A stretch of 32,393 nucleotides of DNA. Origin: an uncultured Collinsella sp. (GTDB lineage: Bacteria > Actinomycetota > Coriobacteriia > Coriobacteriales > Coriobacteriaceae). Below are positions 25,221 through 32,393 of this stretch, in pieces. The notes below the pieces were generated by a model that ran no database searches, was not told where the DNA came from, and was given only the letters and a program-made list of their open reading frames with translations. The translations under genes were made by a program, and so were the position numbers. The first letter of the stretch is position 1. Every line of letters starts with the position of its first letter. The stretch is from NCBI GenBank assembly GCA_900754275.1, contig CAAECF010000061.1, positions 1-32,393 of the forward strand. The letters are read 5' to 3'.

Positions 25221-25934
25221 ATGGCAGAGCCGATGCTTTCCGTCTACAACATCAACGTCTGGTACGGCGCCATCCACGCCATCAAGGACATCTCCTTTAA
25301 CGTCAACGAGGGCGAGATCGTGGCCCTGATCGGCGCGAACGGCGCCGGCAAGTCCACGACGCTTAAGACCGTCTCGGGCCTGCTGCGTTCCAAGACCGGC
25401 TCCATCAAGTTTATGGGCGAGGACATTACCCATACGCCTGCCGATAAACTGGTGGGCAAGGGCCTGGCCCAGGTGCCCGAGGGCCGTCGCGCCTTTTTGC
25501 AGATGACGGTCGAGGAGAACCTGGAGATGGGCGCCTACACGCAGCCCAAGTCCACGGTGGCTCCGGGCCTTGAGCGCGTCTACGAGCAGTTCCCGCGCCT
25601 TAAGGAGCGCCGTCGCCAGGTCGCCGGCACCCTTTCGGGCGGCGAGCAGCAGATGCTCGTTATGGGGCGCGCCCTTATGAGCAACCCCAAGCTGCTCATG
25701 CTCGATGAGCCTTCCATGGGTCTGGCGCCGATTCTGATTGAGCAGATCTTCCAGATTGTCGAGGACCTGCACAAGGCCGGCACCACGGTGCTTCTGGTCG
25801 AGCAGAACGCCCAGATGGCGCTTTCAATCGCCACGCGCGGCTACGTGCTCGAGACCGGCAAGATCACCATGACCGGCAGCGGCCAAGAGCTGCTCCACGA
25901 CGACAACGTCCGCAAAGCCTACCTGGGCGGCTAG
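25221..25934 (+). CDS. livF: Branched-chain amino acid ABC ATPase, LivF type
   Basis: A 237-residue ATPase, second motor of the Liv importer. Walker A is GANGAGKST, the signature LSGGEQQMLVMGRAL is canonical, and Walker B is LLMLDEPSMGLAP, followed by LLVEQNAQMAL. All are typical of LivF. It begins right after the livG stop with AAGGGGGAG upstream, so it is the last gene of the polycistronic unit. Confidence 0.95.
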   Translation: MAEPMLSVYNINVWYGAIHAIKDISFNVNEGEIVALIGANGAGKSTTLKTVSGLLRSKTGSIKFMGEDITHTPADKLVGKGLAQVPEGRRAFLQMTVEENLEMGAYTQPKSTVAPGLERVYEQFPRLKERRRQVAGTLSGGEQQMLVMGRALMSNPKLLMLDEPSMGLAPILIEQIFQIVEDLHKAGTTVLLVEQNAQMALSIATRGYVLETGKITMTGSGQELLHDDNVRKAYLGG

Positions 25935-25937
25935 ATA

Positions 25938-25965
25938 GTTACGCGGTTTTACCAAACCGCGTAAC
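25938..25965. terminator. Perfect hairpin after livF
   Basis: A perfect 12-bp stem (25938-25949 with 25954-25965, loop of four) lies 3 bp after the livF stop. It lacks a following T tract, but the U-rich apex and position fit transcript end formation or stabilisation. Confidence 0.6.
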
Positions 25966-25983
25966 GGCTCGACGCTGCGCGAG

Positions 25984-26072
25984 CGCCAGAGCGACAACTT
26001 GTCATTCAAAGAGGGCGGCATGACCAGAAGGTCAATGCCGCCTCGTTTCAAGGCACCTTGCTCGCTCTGGCG
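25984..26072. repeat. Nested palindrome after livF
   Basis: Outer arms of 11 bp (25984-25994 and 26062-26072, cgccagagcga) enclose an inner hairpin at 26011-26044 with tetraloop agaa and one-base bulges. The whole may fold as an extended cruciform or a structured RNA. It is not coding. It resembles a MITE/REP-type repeat; copy number elsewhere cannot be judged. Confidence 0.6.
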
Positions 26073-26110
26073 GGCTTTCGCTGTCGTTGCCAAAACATCG
26101 ACGTTGGGGG

Positions 26111-26166
26111 TAGTCGTTGGGGACGTTCTTGAATGACTAGTCGTTTAAGAACGTCCCCAACGACTA
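26111..26166. repeat. Perfect 20-bp inverted repeat with GGGGACGTTCTT core
   Basis: Arms 26111-26130 and 26147-26166 are exact reverse complements across 20 bp with a 16-nt loop, itself holding the palindrome gactagtc. The core ggggacgttctt recurs in variant form at 27576-27590 and 27619-27632, so this is a dispersed palindromic repeat. Such elements are often moved by RAYT-type transposases, but none is encoded here. Confidence 0.8.
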
Positions 26167-26242
26167 GGTCAAAAGGCTCCGAGTGCGGCGTGCTCACGCC
26201 CGTCGTGGTGTGCCCGAAGGGGGATGGCTGCTACGAGCTCGA

Positions 26243-26506
26243 TCATTTGCGAGTAGAAGACGAACCAGCCGTTGCAGATCCAATATGGATCTCGCCAACC
26301 TCGGCAAGCTGCTCGATGAGTGGAAGCCCTGTCGGGTCGTCCATTTCAACACCACCCAGAATGATGGTGTCATCGCGCAGGTCGATCTGCGTGTTGAACA
26401 CAGCGAGGTTAAAGCCGGAGGCCACAAATCCGATAGCAGCCAGGACGAGCCCCGTGGCAACAAGCCCACCCGCTACGGCAAGGTAAATCTTTTTTACGCT
26501 GGACAT
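26243..26506 (-). CDS. Small membrane protein, possibly truncated DUF4097-type
   Basis: An 87-residue protein starting after AGGAAGGAG, 14 bp downstream of the DUF1700 gene. Residues 5-30 are one hydrophobic helix with small residues (VAGGLVATGLVLAAIGFVAS), then a short acidic tail. In related clusters the gene after PadR and DUF1700 often encodes a larger DUF4097-like putative adhesin with a similar start. The present protein ends abruptly, close to the palindromic repeats, so it may be a truncated form. No function can be assigned. The stretch 26167-26242 has no supported gene. Confidence 0.55.
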   Translation of the reverse strand: MSSVKKIYLAVAGGLVATGLVLAAIGFVASGFNLAVFNTQIDLRDDTIILGGVEMDDPTGLPLIEQLAEVGEIHIGSATAGSSSTRK

Positions 26507-26520
26507 GTTTGCACTCCTTC

Positions 26521-27153
26521 CTATGCCGTGAGCGGCGCCGCTTCAGCGCCCATGCGGCTCTTATTGCCTCGATCTTTCCAGAAGGGCGAAACGGCTTTCT
26601 TCGCCCAAAGGGCAGAGAGGCGCGCGATCTGCTTGGACGCCGTCCAGGCGCCTGCTCCCGTGAGGAGCGCCACACCGATGGAAGCGAATCCCATTCCCAT
26701 CGAGGCCAAAACGTACGGAACATGCCCGATAATGATGCCGTCCACGGCGAACAGGAGCCCTACCAGGCCCGCGCCCCCGAATGCCGCGGCCACGATCCAC
26801 ACGCAGAGCGCAAGAACCCAAATACAGATGTAGACTGCAGCGGCAACGGCGACGAACGCGAGCAGCAGCGGAATCCATACCGGAGAGCCCACGATGGCGA
26901 GCGCCCATAGAAGTGCCGTGCTCTTGCGCTTGGTCCTCGCGATCGCGCGCGGCACGGCGGGCAGTTCGTCGAGCGTTGCCTCGGCGACCTCACCGGGCGT
27001 GCCCATGGCGGCCACAGCCTCGGCCTCCGTCATGCCGTCCTCCATACGGTCGGCGATGGCCTCCGCGTAGAACTCCTGCGTTTCCTTTACCTGATCTGCC
27101 GGCAGGCAGGCCAGAAGCTCGCCCAGCCGGTTCAAGAACTCATCGCGCGTCAT
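26521..27153 (-). CDS. DUF1700 (HAAS-domain) membrane protein
   Basis: A 210-residue protein. The first 65 residues form the helical HAAS/DUF1700 signalling domain (MTRDEFLNRLGELLACLP, then AVAAMGTPGEVA). Hydrophobic segments follow at about 82-103, 105-128, 130-150 and 155-172. The family occurs next to PadR regulators and is thought to be a membrane-bound partner in their signal path; mechanism is not established. Its ATG lies inside the padR gene with a 14-bp overlap, so the two are coupled. Confidence 0.85.
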   Translation of the reverse strand: MTRDEFLNRLGELLACLPADQVKETQEFYAEAIADRMEDGMTEAEAVAAMGTPGEVAEATLDELPAVPRAIARTKRKSTALLWALAIVGSPVWIPLLLAFVAVAAAVYICIWVLALCVWIVAAAFGGAGLVGLLFAVDGIIIGHVPYVLASMGMGFASIGVALLTGAGAWTASKQIARLSALWAKKAVSPFWKDRGNKSRMGAEAAPLTA

Positions 27154-27460
27154 GGTGCGCCCCCTCCACGTAACGGTAGATCTCCTGCACGGATGGCCAT
27201 TCGGCGAGGAACTCGGCGATACGCTCGCGCCCGGCGTCCGTGATGCGGTAGTACCTCCGCAGCCGCCCGTTGTGTTCGGCGGAGCGCGCGGTGATGCAGC
27301 CCGCCTTCTCCAGGCGCTTGAGCAACGGATAGAGCGTGGATTCCGTGAGTCCCATACTCGCGGGCACGTCCTTCACGATCTGATAGCCGTAGGATTCCTC
27401 GCCCGAGACGGCCGCGAGCACGCAGGCCTCGAGGAAGCCGCGCTTCATCTGTGCCTCCAT
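27140..27460 (-). CDS. PadR-family transcriptional regulator
   Basis: A 106-residue winged-helix repressor starting at MEAQMKRGF, with AAAGGAGG 9 nt upstream; an in-frame ATG at 27526 sits in the promoter and is not used. The pattern GYQIVKDV, LTESTLYPLLKRLEKAGCI and GRLRRYYRITDAGRERIAEF is typical of short PadR proteins (PadR-s2). These repress their own operon until a signal, often an envelope-active compound, is bound. It leads the PadR / DUF1700 / small membrane protein operon under the promoter at 27498-27526. Confidence 0.92.
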   Translation of the reverse strand: MEAQMKRGFLEACVLAAVSGEESYGYQIVKDVPASMGLTESTLYPLLKRLEKAGCITARSAEHNGRLRRYYRITDAGRERIAEFLAEWPSVQEIYRYVEGAHHDAR

Positions 27461-27487
27461 CCGCACACCTCCTTTCGTAGTATACTG

Positions 27488-27526
27488 TGTAACACCTACT
27501 ATATGACACATAGTATATGATGTCAA
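27488..27526 (-). promoter_or_regulatory. padR promoter with overlapping operator dyads
   Basis: On the minus strand TTGACA (27521-27526) and TATAGT (27498-27503) are spaced by exactly 17 bp, a near-consensus promoter. Between and around them lie dyads: ACTAT-n7-ATAGT, and ATACTATGTGTCA facing a diverged inverted copy that runs towards the gene, with gtgttacac inside. PadR sites are usually ATGT/ACAT-type dyads, so autorepression is likely. Confidence 0.8.
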
Positions 27527-27744
27527 CAGTTGTCGTATAGGGAGTCTGGTCTGTCTGTCCCCTGCGGGTACTCATTGGGGACGTACTTAAATGAGTGCCC
27601 ATCGCTCAAGGTGGCACCTGGGGACGTTCCTTATGTGCCGGCACTTTGGGACACTCCTTGTCAAGGTTTTGTTCCATCGTGCGGGTTGCTATTTAACGTG
27701 CGACAATGCCGTGTGGAAATAGAAATGTCTTCTGGGGGCTATCT
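27527..27744. repeat. Repeat-rich intergenic stretch before cutC
   Basis: Three short modules in a row carry variants of TGGGGACGTnC: 27566-27600 (gggtactcat with atgagtgccc as flanks), 27611-27641 (ggcac/gtgcc flanks) and 27645-27667 (tttgggacactcc with ccttgtcaagg). They are degenerate relatives of the repeat at 26111-26166. The remainder, 27668-27744, holds the cutC start region, with GGGGG before its ATG. Confidence 0.6.
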
Positions 27745-28422
27745 ATGCTGTACGAATTTTGCGCCGAGAACTTTGAGCGGGTGCCGGCGGCTATCGAGGC
27801 CGGTGCAAGGCGCATCGAGCTGTGCGATAACCTTGCCGTCGGTGGTACCACGCCCTCGGCCGGCGTTATCAGCGCTACGACCAACTATGCCCACGAACAC
27901 GATGCACGGGTGATGTGCATGATTCGCCCGCGTGGCGGCGACTTTCACTACAACCAGGATGAGCTGCGCATGATGGAGATGGACTTGGGCCTTGCCGTGA
28001 GTGCGGGCGTTGACGGCTTGGTCTTTGGCTGCTGCAAACCCTGCGCTGGCGGATGGGCGCTCGACGAACTTACGCTTGGCGCCCTCGTGATGGCTGCGGG
28101 CTGCGCGACCGAGGAATGTAAGCGTGAGCCCATCGACATCACCTTCCACATGGCATTTGACCAGCTCTCGCCCGAGGCTCAGCTCGATGCGATTGATACA
28201 CTTGCCGACTGCGGCGTTACGCGCATCCTCACGCATGGCGGCGCTGCCGGTACGTCGATCGAGGATAATTTCGATCACCTGACTCGTTTAATCGAGTATG
28301 CGGGCGATCGTTTGACCATCCTTCCCGGCGGCGGCATCACTACGGCAAATCGCGACGCGGTCGCGGCGGCGCTAGGCGTCTCCGAGCTCCATGGCACCAA
28401 GATCGTGCCGCTGGAGGTATAA
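27745..28422 (+). CDS. cutC: CutC family protein
   Basis: A 225-residue TIM-barrel protein starting at ATG 27745 (MLYEFCAENF). Landmarks are RRIELCDNLAVGGTTPSAG, MIRPRGGDFHYN, DGLVFGCCK, ITFHMAFDQ, RILTHGGAAG and PGGGIT near the end, which match the CutC family. CutC was linked to copper tolerance in E. coli, but this role is disputed and the family's enzymatic activity is unknown. The next gene, a GalT-like protein, starts 3 bp later, so the two form one translational unit; that pairing hints at a sugar- or nucleotide-related role, not proven. Confidence 0.92.
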   Translation: MLYEFCAENFERVPAAIEAGARRIELCDNLAVGGTTPSAGVISATTNYAHEHDARVMCMIRPRGGDFHYNQDELRMMEMDLGLAVSAGVDGLVFGCCKPCAGGWALDELTLGALVMAAGCATEECKREPIDITFHMAFDQLSPEAQLDAIDTLADCGVTRILTHGGAAGTSIEDNFDHLTRLIEYAGDRLTILPGGGITTANRDAVAAALGVSELHGTKIVPLEV

Positions 28423-28425
28423 CCC

Positions 28426-29223
28426 GTGGCGCTGGTATTTGACGTTCAGCAGGCGAGCGGTAAGCCCGACGATAATCGTCGCCCTGGCACCACGTGCCCC
28501 TTTTGCGACACGGAGGGGCTTGCCAACATCATCCAGCGCGATGGTGACTGCATCTGGCTCGAGAATAAGTTCAAGACATTGCGGGCCACACGTCAGACCG
28601 TATTGATCGAGTCTGCCAATCACGACGCCGACCTGGTGACCTATGAACCGGATGAGCTGCATCATGTGATGCGGTTTGCCCTGGGCTGTCGGCAGCAGAT
28701 GATCGATTCCCAACAGTACTGCAGTGTGCTCATGTACAAGAACAAAGGCCCGCTTTCGGGCGGCAGCCTCGTCCATCCACACATGCAGATTGTGGGCTTG
28801 GAACAGGAGGACGGCTATGCGGCGCTGACCTCAGCCAACTTTGAAGGCATCAGTGTCTGGCAACAGGGGAGAATCTCGGTCGACATCTCAACCGAACCGA
28901 TCATGGGGTTCTTTGAGGTCAACATTTCAGCCCCGCAGGGAATCGCCGCCAGCGATGGCGCGCGAGACCAAGCCGAGACGGACCTCTTCGCCGATGCGAT
29001 TCAGGTAGCTCTGCGCTATATCCTGAACGAGCACCATGGTGGTCGCGCAGAGTCGTACAACTTGTTCTTCTACCACATGGACGGTCGGACCATTGCCAAG
29101 GCGCTGCCGCGTTGGGTGGTTTCGCCCTACTTTGTCGGCTATCGTTTGGCCCAGGTCAATGCCGAGACGACGCTCGATATCGATGCTGAGCGCCTGCGCG
29201 CGCATCTGGAAACGCTCGTATAG
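28426..29223 (+). CDS. GalT-like (HIT superfamily, DUF4931) protein
   Basis: A 265-residue protein starting at GTG 28426, 9 nt after GGAGG. It has a Cys24-x2-Cys27 zinc-like pair (CPFCD) and the active-site motif His117-Pro-His119-Met-Gln121 (SLVHPHMQ), which matches galactose-1-phosphate uridylyltransferases, where the middle His carries the uridylyl group. The protein is shorter than GalT (about 350 residues) and fits the DUF4931 subgroup. A nucleotidyl transfer or hydrolysis reaction is likely; the substrate is unknown. It follows cutC after 3 bp and converges on the symporter gene. Confidence 0.8.
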   Translation: MALVFDVQQASGKPDDNRRPGTTCPFCDTEGLANIIQRDGDCIWLENKFKTLRATRQTVLIESANHDADLVTYEPDELHHVMRFALGCRQQMIDSQQYCSVLMYKNKGPLSGGSLVHPHMQIVGLEQEDGYAALTSANFEGISVWQQGRISVDISTEPIMGFFEVNISAPQGIAASDGARDQAETDLFADAIQVALRYILNEHHGGRAESYNLFFYHMDGRTIAKALPRWVVSPYFVGYRLAQVNAETTLDIDAERLRAHLETLV

Positions 29224-29253
29224 CAAGGCGAGCGCCTTCGAAAAGTGTGCTGC

Positions 29254-30252
29254 CTAGCGTGCCATCGCGTCGCGCCCAGCCTTGACCCGCTTGCGCTGTT
29301 TGGCGCGCTCCTCGCCGGTTAGGCGCTCAAAGAGGTGCCCGATAATCGAGGCCAGCACCTGCTGAAACAGCGTTCCGCACATGACGGGAAACACGACTTC
29401 GCCTGGAAAGTACTGCGTGGCGATGACGGCGCCCGAAGAGATGTTACGCATGCCGCAGGTAAAGCACATGGTAGTCGTCTCGCTATATGGCAGATGCAGC
29501 GCGCGGGCGACCAGAATGCCGACGACAAAGCCGCTGATGGCGAAGGTCAAAATAAAGAGGGCGACTTCCAGGCGCACCGCATTCATGTGCAGCACGTACT
29601 CGCTCATGGCGGTGGAGTTGGAGGCGATGACACCCATCATCATGAACTTACAGGCGGGCGAAAGCGCGGGGGAGAGTTTCTCGTGTCCCCATCCGCGCGT
29701 GAACTCGTTGATCACGATGCCGAGCACGGCGGGGATGGCGATCATAAAGGCCATGTTCTGCATCATGCCCGGAACATCGATTGCAACGGTGGCACCCAGC
29801 AGGAGCTTAAGCGTGAGCGGAATCGTGACGGGCGAGATGACCGAGGACGTCAGGATGATGGTGAGCGCGAGCGGGCCGTTGCCGCCGAACATGCTGATCC
29901 ACATAAAGGCGGTGACTGCCACGGGTACGCTGTACTCGAGCACGATGCCGCAGACAAGGTTTGGGTTGGAACCAAAGAACAACGATCCTGCGGCATAGGC
30001 TGCAAGGGGGATGAGCGCCGCCGAGACGAGCAATGCCGCAATCAGATGCAGCGGACGGCGGAACACCTCAGTAACCTGATGGAAAGTGTTGCTGAGCGCA
30101 CCTTGGAACGTCATAAAGGCAAACAGGGCGGGAACGATTGGCTTGAGCACGCCGATCTGCTGGGGAAAGAGCACGCCGAGCGTAACGCAAATCGGAACGA
30201 TGACCTGCATGTACCCCGCGAGAAACTTACCCAGTCCAACCCATTGCTTCAT
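29254..30252 (-). CDS. Bile acid:sodium symporter family transporter
   Basis: A 332-residue membrane protein with about nine to ten hydrophobic segments. The pattern FAFMTFQGALS, LVCGIVLEYSVPVAVTAFMW and TMCFTCGMRNISSGAVIATQ fits the SBF/BASS family, in which two unwound helices carry the substrate and Na+ sites. In gut bacteria such proteins move bile acids or organic anions, and related members take up pantothenate or other small acids; the substrate cannot be read here. A GGGAG site lies 12 nt before the ATG at 30252, slightly far. The gene is monocistronic and its C-terminal 25 residues are basic and cytoplasmic. Confidence 0.8.
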   Translation of the reverse strand: MKQWVGLGKFLAGYMQVIVPICVTLGVLFPQQIGVLKPIVPALFAFMTFQGALSNTFHQVTEVFRRPLHLIAALLVSAALIPLAAYAAGSLFFGSNPNLVCGIVLEYSVPVAVTAFMWISMFGGNGPLALTIILTSSVISPVTIPLTLKLLLGATVAIDVPGMMQNMAFMIAIPAVLGIVINEFTRGWGHEKLSPALSPACKFMMMGVIASNSTAMSEYVLHMNAVRLEVALFILTFAISGFVVGILVARALHLPYSETTTMCFTCGMRNISSGAVIATQYFPGEVVFPVMCGTLFQQVLASIIGHLFERLTGEERAKQRKRVKAGRDAMAR

Positions 30253-30414
30253 ATGCTCTTGTGACTCCCTTTGCTCGTGAATCCGTTTTGAATGGATATG
30301 CTAGACGCTCGCATGCGTCCGTGTGTCAGAAACGCTTGAATATTTCGAGGCTATTACCGGCATCGTTTACCGAAACCGCGGCGTGCCGCGAGGTTCTGCG
30401 TCCGTGCCGCACGG

Positions 30415-30420
30415 TATAAT
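30415..30420 (+). promoter_or_regulatory. Putative recJ -10 element
   Basis: A perfect TATAAT (30415-30420) lies about 110 bp before recJ. The -35 region is weak (ttctgc at 15-bp spacing). The rest of the 276-bp gap shows no other signal than the small leader ORF. Confidence 0.45.
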
Positions 30421-30476
30421 AAATCCGTTCAACAGATCTGCCTGCCGAAGCGGGCATACACAGAGGACTCATCGCT

Positions 30477-30542
30477 ATGAACCGTGAGAGGTATCGCGGC
30501 GACCTGCCCCTATCGGGGGTGGGCGCCTATGTCATCGCTTAA
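30477..30542 (+). CDS. Possible 21-residue leader peptide overlapping recJ start
   Basis: An ATG at 30477 with AGAGGA about 10 nt upstream opens a 21-codon frame (MNRERYRGDLPL...) that stops at 30540-30542, inside the recJ start region. It may couple translation to recJ. It is too short to judge by composition, and may be chance. Confidence 0.3.
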   Translation: MNRERYRGDLPLSGVGAYVIA

Positions 30543-32393
30543 GACGACGCATCGCTGGGCGGTCGCTCGGCAAAACCCCGAGCTCGAAAAGGAGCTTTCG
30601 GCTGGCCTGGGCATACCCGGGCTGGTGGCGCGCATTATGGTTGCGCACGGCATTACATCCATCGAGGAAGGCCAGCTGTTTTTGACGCCTTCGCTCGATC
30701 GCGACTGGGCGGACCCGCTCGTTATTCCGGGCATGGCGGTCGTCGCTGACCGCGTTGAGCGTGCTATTCGCAGCCACGAGCGCATCGCCGTCTTTGGCGA
30801 TTTTGACGTCGACGGCATTACGTCGACTTGTCTGTTGACCGAGGCGCTACGTTCGTTTGGCGCCAACGTCACGCCGTTTATTCCGCATCGCTTTGACGAG
30901 GGCTACGGCCTGTCGCGTGCGGCGCTCGACCGCGTCAACGAGCTCGCCCAACCCAACCTGATCGTGACCGTCGATAACGGCATTGCCGCCAAGGAGGAGG
31001 TCTCCTATCTGGAGAGCCTGGGGATCGATTTGGTGGTCACGGACCATCACGAGCCGTCCGACCAGGTGCCGCAGGGCGTGCCCCTGACCGACCCCAAGCT
31101 CGAGGACGAGGGCCCCTCGCGCGAGCTTGCCGGTGCCGGCGTGGCGCTCAAGCTGGTGCAGGTCCTGGGCGAGCGTTTGGGCAAGCCGTCGTATTGGCGT
31201 TCGCTGATCGAGGTCGCGGCGCTGGGCACCGTGTCCGACATGATGCCGCTCACGCCCGAGAATCGCGCACTGGTCGCCGAGGGCATCCAGCAGATGCGCG
31301 TGACGGCCCGTCCCGGCTATATCGCGCTTGCCGCACTTGCCAAGGCCGACCTTTCTACCATTACGGCCGACGGCCTGTCGTTTTCGCTCATCCCTCGTCT
31401 GAATGCTGCCGGCCGCATGGCTGATCCCAAGCTGGCGCTCGACCTGCTGCTTGCCCGCGATCCTATCGAGGCAAGTGCACTGGCAGCCGAGCTCGAGGAA
31501 ATCAACCGTCAGCGCCGCGAGATCGAGGCCGAGCTTACGCGCGATGCCATGGCGAAGGTCGAGGAGACTTATGACGGCGGGCGCGCAATCGTCGTGGGCG
31601 GCGAGGGCTGGCACGAGGGCGTCAAGGGCATCGTGGCGAGCCGCCTGACCAATCGCTATCACGTGCCGGCGCTGCTCTTCTCGATCGAGGACGGCGTTGC
31701 ACGCGGATCGGGTCGCTCGGTGGGCAAGGTCAACCTGTTCGATGCCGTCGAGCGTTGCTCCGATCTGCTGATTCGCCGCGGCGGGCATGCCGGTGCGGTG
31801 GGTGTAACCATCGAGGCATCCAAGCTCGATGAGTTCCGCCGTCGCCTTTCGGCCGTGCTATCGGAGCTTCCCGCCGATGACTTTGAGGACACTGACGAGG
31901 TTGCCGCCACCGTTGACCTCTCCGAGCTAAATATCGAGACTATCGAGCAGATTTCTCGTCTTGAGCCGTTTGGCCAGGGCAATAAGGTGCCGCTTCTGGC
32001 TGCCGAGGGCGTGACGATGTGCGATCGCGCCGTGGTGGGCAAAACCGGCGAGCACATGCGCTTTGTGGCGACCGATGGCGCCGCGAGTGTGCCGGCCATC
32101 ATGTTCCGCGTGCCGCAGATCGATAGGCTCATCAATTGCGACAGCGCCGTCGACTTGGTGTTCGAGGCCGTGGCCGAGCATTGGCAGGGACGCGTGAAGC
32201 CCAAGCTCATGATCAAAGATGTCTTGGTGCGCGATACCGCGGCGTCCAATATCGACGATCCGGCATGCGAGCTTCGCCGCGGCGTGCAGCCGGCGGATTC
32301 TGGCCTGCGCCTGGAGTCGCGTAAACGCGAGACGCTCGCCCAGCTTTCTTATACCGAGCTCACGCGCTCGCTTATCCATAGCTTTATCGGCTC
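30529..32393 (+). CDS. recJ: Single-stranded-DNA exonuclease RecJ, 3' end outside window
   Basis: The first 621 residues of RecJ, a 5'-3' single-strand exonuclease used in recombination and mismatch repair. The frame is open to the window end. Motifs of the DHH domain are in order: DFDVDG (metal site), VDNGIA, VVTDHHEP, and GRMADP. The DHHA1 domain follows with GRSVGKVNLFDA and GGHAGAVG, then an OB-like part. The ATG at 30529 has GGGGGTGGG just upstream; an in-frame GTG at 30484 is the alternative start but lacks a well-spaced site. Actinobacterial RecJ proteins are often longer than the E. coli form, and a C-terminal extension probably lies beyond the window. Confidence 0.93.
   Translation, partial: MSSLKTTHRWAVARQNPELEKELSAGLGIPGLVARIMVAHGITSIEEGQLFLTPSLDRDWADPLVIPGMAVVADRVERAIRSHERIAVFGDFDVDGITSTCLLTEALRSFGANVTPFIPHRFDEGYGLSRAALDRVNELAQPNLIVTVDNGIAAKEEVSYLESLGIDLVVTDHHEPSDQVPQGVPLTDPKLEDEGPSRELAGAGVALKLVQVLGERLGKPSYWRSLIEVAALGTVSDMMPLTPENRALVAEGIQQMRVTARPGYIALAALAKADLSTITADGLSFSLIPRLNAAGRMADPKLALDLLLARDPIEASALAAELEEINRQRREIEAELTRDAMAKVEETYDGGRAIVVGGEGWHEGVKGIVASRLTNRYHVPALLFSIEDGVARGSGRSVGKVNLFDAVERCSDLLIRRGGHAGAVGVTIEASKLDEFRRRLSAVLSELPADDFEDTDEVAATVDLSELNIETIEQISRLEPFGQGNKVPLLAAEGVTMCDRAVVGKTGEHMRFVATDGAASVPAIMFRVPQIDRLINCDSAVDLVFEAVAEHWQGRVKPKLMIKDVLVRDTAASNIDDPACELRRGVQPADSGLRLESRKRETLAQLSYTELTRSLIHSFIG

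Overview
The window looks like a chromosomal segment of a high-GC gut actinobacterium of the Coriobacteriia, most like Collinsella. I infer this from codon use, the fused single-chain PurL, the style of the Liv cluster and the intergenic palindromic repeats. No rRNA or tRNA gene was seen, so the genus call is inference.

Layout. (1) 1-4.5 kb: the right-hand part of an integrative, actinomycete-ICE-like element. It carries a small membrane protein, an FtsK/SpoIIIE-type DNA translocase, an HUH rolling-circle replication initiator, a DUF3173 protein and a tyrosine integrase. It ends 67 bp from the 3' end of purL, so the attachment site is probably at or near the purL end. (2) 4.5-10.0 kb: core genes, namely full-length purL (minus strand) and a CPA2-type cation/proton antiporter (plus strand). 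(3) 10.0-17.0 kb: an island, visibly AT-richer than its surroundings. It is bracketed by two arrays of a 46-bp palindromic unit with an exact 62-bp period, each followed by a related hairpin terminator. It carries a class II Fic protein and, on the other strand, a tightly coupled five-gene operon: FHA protein, SPFH/YdjI-like protein with a zinc ribbon, four-helix membrane protein, TIR-like nucleotide-binding protein, and zinc-ribbon/TPR/coiled-coil protein. I do not recognise this set as a named system. It is the best candidate here for an undescribed membrane-associated sensing or defence system. (4) 17.0-19.4 kb: FabG-like SDR and homoserine dehydrogenase, both minus. (5) 19.6-25.9 kb: a complete branched-chain/amide amino acid ABC importer with two tandem paralogous lipoproteins, two permeases and two ATPases. 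(6) 25.9-27.7 kb: palindromic repeats plus a PadR / DUF1700 / small membrane protein operon with a clear promoter and operator. (7) 27.7-30.3 kb: CutC, a GalT-like (DUF4931) protein and a bile acid:sodium symporter family protein. (8) 30.5 kb to the end: recJ, cut by the window edge.

How genes work together. The element genes form a conjugation-replication-excision module. In the island operon, stops and starts overlap by 1 to 4 bp at three junctions, which implies coordinated synthesis and probably one complex: a membrane scaffold (SPFH plus the four-helix protein), a sensor or adaptor (FHA, zinc ribbons, TPR) and a nucleotide-acting effector (TIR-like). The Liv cluster is one transport system in which a second binding protein probably widens substrate range. 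PadR probably represses its own operon.
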